A DNA stretch of 64,000 nt, from the NCBI RefSeq assembly GCF_921293095.1, contig NC_060246.1, forward strand, positions 84,131,030 to 84,195,029. The letters are read 5' to 3'. Positions within the stretch are counted from its first letter, which is position 1, and every line of letters starts with the position of its first letter. The translations under genes and the position numbers were made by a program. Below are positions 60,901 through 64,000 of the stretch, one piece after another. This DNA is from Ischnura elegans (Eukaryota; Arthropoda; Insecta; Odonata; Coenagrionidae). Below the pieces are notes generated by a model. That model was not told the DNA's origin. It did no database searches and saw only the letters and a program-made list of their open reading frames with translations.

Positions 60901-62664
60901 GGGTTGATATCTTCCGGATTACAGTAAGTCCGATATATGAACTAGATGCATTCCAAGACCTTGTTCCTAAGTTGATAAACCTACATACCGGCCACTGAGA
61001 GTTGTCCGATGACAGGTAGAATGGTTTGGGTCGGGGTAGGGGGCAAGGTTGCCAGGTTAGATAGGGAAATGCCTACAAAGGGTTCCGTGAAAAAAGGAGC
61101 CATAAGGGACGGTGAGCGTGAAGGACCCAGAGGAAGAATCACTTGTTTTGCTGATTCGAAGAAAGGGTTTGTTTTGGTGGATCAGGCTTATTTCGGTGCT
61201 CCATATGCATGTGACAACGTTGCATGACTAGGCGAGGGTGTGAGGTGTATTTGGGGGACAGTGATTGGCTGTAAACATGCTGGCGCAGGGTTATCTGCCC
61301 CTCCTATTGTGCCATCATCAGACAACTATCGCTGTATGAAATGAATCTGGGAGTGCTGTTATCCTGCAGAATGCAACACTGCATTACACTTATGAGCTTA
61401 CCCATGATTGTGATGAACTTATCTCGCTGGGCGTGCGACGCATCCGATAAAATAGCTCCCCGGGGTGACGAAGAACGGGGGAAACGCTGAACAGTTCCTA
61501 AATTCGCTCCGGATTCAATGATACTTTGTTCAGATTGTGCCCACAGTGAGAGTTCCTCTACGCTACACTGCATAGCACCGGCCAAATTCAAAATTTTGAA
61601 TGCTCATATCTCTGAAAATTCATAAATCGAATGTGCGTAGGAAAAGGACTAACTGTACGTCCAATTTACGAGCGGTAATGAGTGGGTCACCATGACTCCA
61701 CAGGAATGAAGCTTATTATATGATGTTGCATGTACACTGAATGAAGAACCATAATTGACACTCTTGGGTACAGTACACGAGAAGAACTTAAACGTAGTGC
61801 GGTTATTATAACTTAGCGTAGTGAATATCCATCTAAATGTCATTGCTTATGCGTGGAACTTCGTAATAAAGTTCATTTTGTAACTGCTGGGACCGGGACG
61901 GAGGTTCGTAATTTGGTAGTAATGTTTCTTTTACTATAGCTTGGATAGGCCTTTTCGTCAGGACTAACGATTTGGTTCGTAGTAACGAGAACTTCGTAAT
62001 AATGTTGTTTGTATTAACAAGAGTCTACTGTAAAACTCTTGCAAGGTTAGTTATTATGATGCATTAGAAATTGTTGCACTGGTGTGCTGATAAAGCATGT
62101 ACAAAACCTCATTGAAATAGAATAAAGTTTTTCCCTAACCCCTGAGAATCTAACATCAGAATTGTTTCCACAATAGGTGCCTCTGCCAGTAGTACCTGTC
62201 CTTACTAGGAAAGGAATACATTTATCAGGTTCAAAGACTTCTCTCGGAGCCACAGTCCAAGTTGAAATTTCTCTTACACTGTGATTCATTAGTTCTACAA
62301 GTGCTCATGGTAAACTCTTGATTTTATGAAGCAGGATAATAAGAAGTCTCGATTTTACGAAGAGAAACTGTTGGTCTCTGCAGAAAGCCTATGCTAAATG
62401 CACAGCTTATTTGAAGATATGAAACTTGCAAGACTGTTAAGTGGAATCTTAAATGTAATTATCTCCTCTTTGAATTTTTTTCTTTTTTTATTTCAGTACC
62501 TACTCCAGAAGAAAAGAAAGGAGGAGGAAGAGCGCAATGCATTGAGGAAGGAGGTAGTTGCCCTACGCATCATGCAAGCTAACTATGAGCAAATTGTGAA
62601 AGCACAACAGAACCAACCAGGGCACACGGATATGAGAGTATCAGATGAGGCCAAGTCACAAGTG
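57883..62664 (+). CDS. Mlx: Max-like protein X (Mlx/bigmax), bHLH-zipper transcription factor, 3' end outside window
   Basis: Mlx pairs with Mondo/ChREBP-type factors to bind carbohydrate-response E-boxes and drive sugar and lipid metabolic genes. Exons 57883-57919, 58015-58149, 58885-59096 and 62497-62664 (phases 1, 1, 0) give 184 residues. A Ser-rich N-terminal part is followed by the family's DDEDSD box (58-63). The basic region has the H-E-R triad His79, Glu83 and Arg87 that reads CACGTG. The helix-loop-helix contains VPTCQQ, and a long leucine zipper (from YLLQKKRKEEEE) runs to NYEQIVKAQQ. Similarity to vertebrate Mlx is strong through all of this. The last exon ends at donor AAGTG|GTCAGT. 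The C-terminal dimerisation and cytoplasmic-retention domain of the family is not found before 64000, so the gene continues beyond the window. Confidence 0.93.
58015..58149 (+). CDS. Mlx: Mlx coding exon 2
   Basis: Acceptor TTTTTAG|GTTC; donor CACAG|GTTCGA, phase 1, a rather weak donor. Encodes a Ser-rich segment (CSSTGSIHTLSSSAHNT) like the one before the DDEDSD box in vertebrate Mlx. Confidence 0.85.
58470..58529 (+). CDS. Mlx: candidate Mlx cassette exon (60 nt, phase 1-1)
   Basis: Between exons 2 and 3 lies an open 60-nt segment with acceptor GGCTTCAG|GTTC and donor CCAAG|GTATCC. Both ends are phase 1, so including it keeps the frame and adds 20 residues (GSSVTSNETSAHECFALFRQ) just before the DDEDSD box. 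Leaving it out gives the arrangement seen in vertebrate Mlx. Use of this exon is inferred from splice signals and length alone. Confidence 0.45.
58885..59096 (+). CDS. Mlx: Mlx coding exon 3 (acidic box and bHLH)
   Basis: Acceptor TTCCATTAG|ACGACG; donor ATCCAG|GTGATT, phase 0. Carries the DDEDSD box, the basic region and the whole helix-loop-helix. Confidence 0.95.
59435..59688. mobile_element. hAT MITE family D (Mlx intron)
   Basis: 254 bp, ends CAGTGGCGTAACTA and TAGTTACGCCACTG (perfect inverted repeats), with a perfect 8-bp duplication TTTCCTAT at 59427-59434 and 59689-59696. Non-coding; sits 0.34 kb after the bHLH exon. Confidence 0.92.
60049..62030. mobile_element. Tigger/pogo-like element without transposase (Mlx intron)
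   Basis: Ends CAGTAGACTGTCG and its partner GAGTCTACTG, each next to TA (60047-60048 and 62031-62032), as for Tc1/mariner-pogo insertion. Sub-terminal TTCGTAATA/ATTACGAA motifs recur at both ends. The 1,982-bp interior holds only short open frames that I cannot assign to a transposase. A second end-like motif (CAGTACACTCCCGATTATC) near 60156 suggests a nested or composite element. Confidence 0.75.
62497..62664 (+). CDS. Mlx: Mlx coding exon 4 (leucine zipper)
   Basis: Acceptor TTTATTTCAG|TACCTA after a long pyrimidine run; 56 codons; donor AAGTG|GTCAGT. Encodes the zipper. It is separated from the bHLH exon by a 3.4-kb intron filled with transposons. Confidence 0.92.
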
Positions 62665-63888
62665 GTCAGTAATGTCACTCAATTTTGTTTCAAATACTTC
62701 TAGCTACCGTTGAAGATACTTAATTATTTAGCATGGTAATTCATATTAATTTCAAGCATGAAAAGTGCTCTACAAATTGATTGATCTTAGTTCAAACTAA
62801 CCTAAAAATTCTCAAAAATATTCACTTCGATCTTCTGGTTTGCTCGCACTGGCTGAAAACTTCAATATCAATATCAAAATGATGGTTCATATTATAAATT
62901 AATTGGTGCCATCTGTCAAATCTCCAAGACCAGTAATTAGTTGGTCATTATTGGTGTTATGTTTGGTTTCCTGGAGGTGATCTTAGGGGATCCCATACAC
63001 ACTTTTCTGAATGTGTCTGCCTATCGATGGGCATGCTGATTCTCCTCCTCCAACCTTTTTGAGTGAGATCTCCGAATAACAAACTCTGCTTTTTCCATTC
63101 TCCCTGTCCCAGGGTGGAAATGCTCATGAGGTGATGAATATGTTATACCTTCTCAAACCAGAATATTTGAATAATCAAATAACTGACAAGGATGAAAATA
63201 CATAATTAAAAACTGATAATTTGATTGGAGGGTGCAGTTATTGCTAAATAATTTCAAGCAGAGCTCCATAAATAATTTTTTCTGCCGAAACAGCGTGCAA
63301 CGGTCAAGTTCTTCATAAATCTCTGTTCTTGAAAATACATCAATGGGAGATTTAACCTGCGTGATGACTTATAGCCCACTTTCACTTAAGGGGATATGGA
63401 ATTTGGCATGATGGCTATAACATTTTACATTTCATTTACCAATGTATAGTGAGGAAGATGTATGAAGACACTGTTGATGAGATAGTGGCTGTGGGGTTCT
63501 GATGGCCTCTCCAAGCTATTGCTTCAACCTCATATCCACAATGGCAATGTGGGAGGGAAGTGTCTTCTCATGGCATAAGTGAATCAAAGATGATGCTGGC
63601 TGCTAACCTCAGCGCAAGTTGTAAACCCTTTCGACAACTTTTGGTGTGATGGTACCAGTCTGAGCTAAGCATCCACACGCTGGGCTGAGATGTCCCAGTT
63701 TCCTCTCATTATCCTTCCAATATTCTTCCTAAGTATGGAATCACCATAGACTTAGCAATGCTGTGGAAGCGCTATGGAATTAGTGCAAAGTTAAGAGAGA
63801 GCAAGAGCCTCTTCGCTAGAACTACATATATTACCTATTTAGTCTAGAATGGGGAAGCAGAGGAGTTTCTACCAGAATGGGTTACAAA
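62665..63888. other. Mlx intron, unassigned
   Basis: The C-terminal Mlx exon was looked for here and not seen. The part 63440-63840 reads like decayed coding or transposon sequence (open phrases with scattered stops), but I cannot name it. Confidence 0.45.
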
Positions 63889-64000
63889 TAGAGATGTGCG
63901 AATAGTATCCGCGAATACTCAAATACCTCGAATAGTAGAAAGTATTCGATATTCGAGATCTCGAATAGTTATGCCAAAGGTGCCGTCTCGAATACCTCGA
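63889..64000 (+). mobile_element. start of a hAT-like element, cut by the window end
   Basis: TAGAGATGTGCGAATAG followed by dense TCGAATA/TATTCG motifs, typical of a widespread hAT MITE end. The matching end CTATTCGACCCATCTCTA occurs at 48576-48593, so the family is present twice. Confidence 0.6.

Noticed and set aside
1-64000. CRISPR arrays, operons, rRNA genes, telomeric repeats
   Set aside because: None seen; gene structure is eukaryotic and no regularly spaced repeats occur.

Overview
This is a window of animal nuclear DNA, most likely from an insect or another arthropod. It is AT-rich and intron-rich, with tRNA-derived SINEs, non-LTR retrotransposon fragments and many short DNA transposons. 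Three genes can be assembled exon by exon with consistent GT-AG junctions and phases. One of them, a spindle-F-like gene, is of a type I know from insects. The species cannot be fixed from the sequence. Nothing prokaryotic or viral was recognised.

Layout: bases 1-38.4 kb hold no gene I can name. This part is intergenic or intronic DNA. It has scattered GC-rich patches (about 1.4-2.1, 7.15-8.45, 12.75-13.4, 19.8-20.2 and 33.35-33.6 kb), a 221-bp tandem duplication (9.7-10.15 kb), a fold-back element (6.9-7.1 kb), SINEs (12.2 and 24.0 kb) and LINE pieces (11.7, 24.8-25.9 and 27.6-28.0 kb). Two weak candidate exons lie at 33437-33616 (+) and 38486-38698 (-).

Bases 38753-40676 (+) encode mitochondrial ribosomal protein L32 in four exons, 202 aa. 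Downstream lie a 120-nt hairpin (41631-41750) and a decayed LINE (about 41.79-44.4 kb) broken by two separate hAT-type insertions.

Bases 46376-56921 (-) encode a 405-aa coiled-coil protein with a C-terminal CALCOCO/TAX1BP1-like C2H2 finger, probably spindle-F, in four exons. Two copies of one hAT MITE sit in opposite orientation in the introns on either side of its third exon.

Bases 57883 to beyond 62664 (+) encode a bHLH-zipper factor of the Mlx/bigmax type, head-to-head with the spindle-F-like gene. Four exons are visible and the 3' end is outside the window. A 60-nt phase-symmetric cassette exon candidate lies in its second intron. Its fourth intron segment carries a hAT MITE and a 2-kb Tigger/pogo-like element without a recognisable transposase.

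The three genes do not form one pathway. They serve mitochondrial translation, cytoskeleton/IKK-epsilon-linked trafficking, and glucose-responsive transcription. I found no convincing new multi-gene system. The most testable novelties are the Mlx cassette exon, the inverted MITE pair around spindle-F exon 3, the 120-nt hairpin, and the possible divergent exon beside mRpL32.
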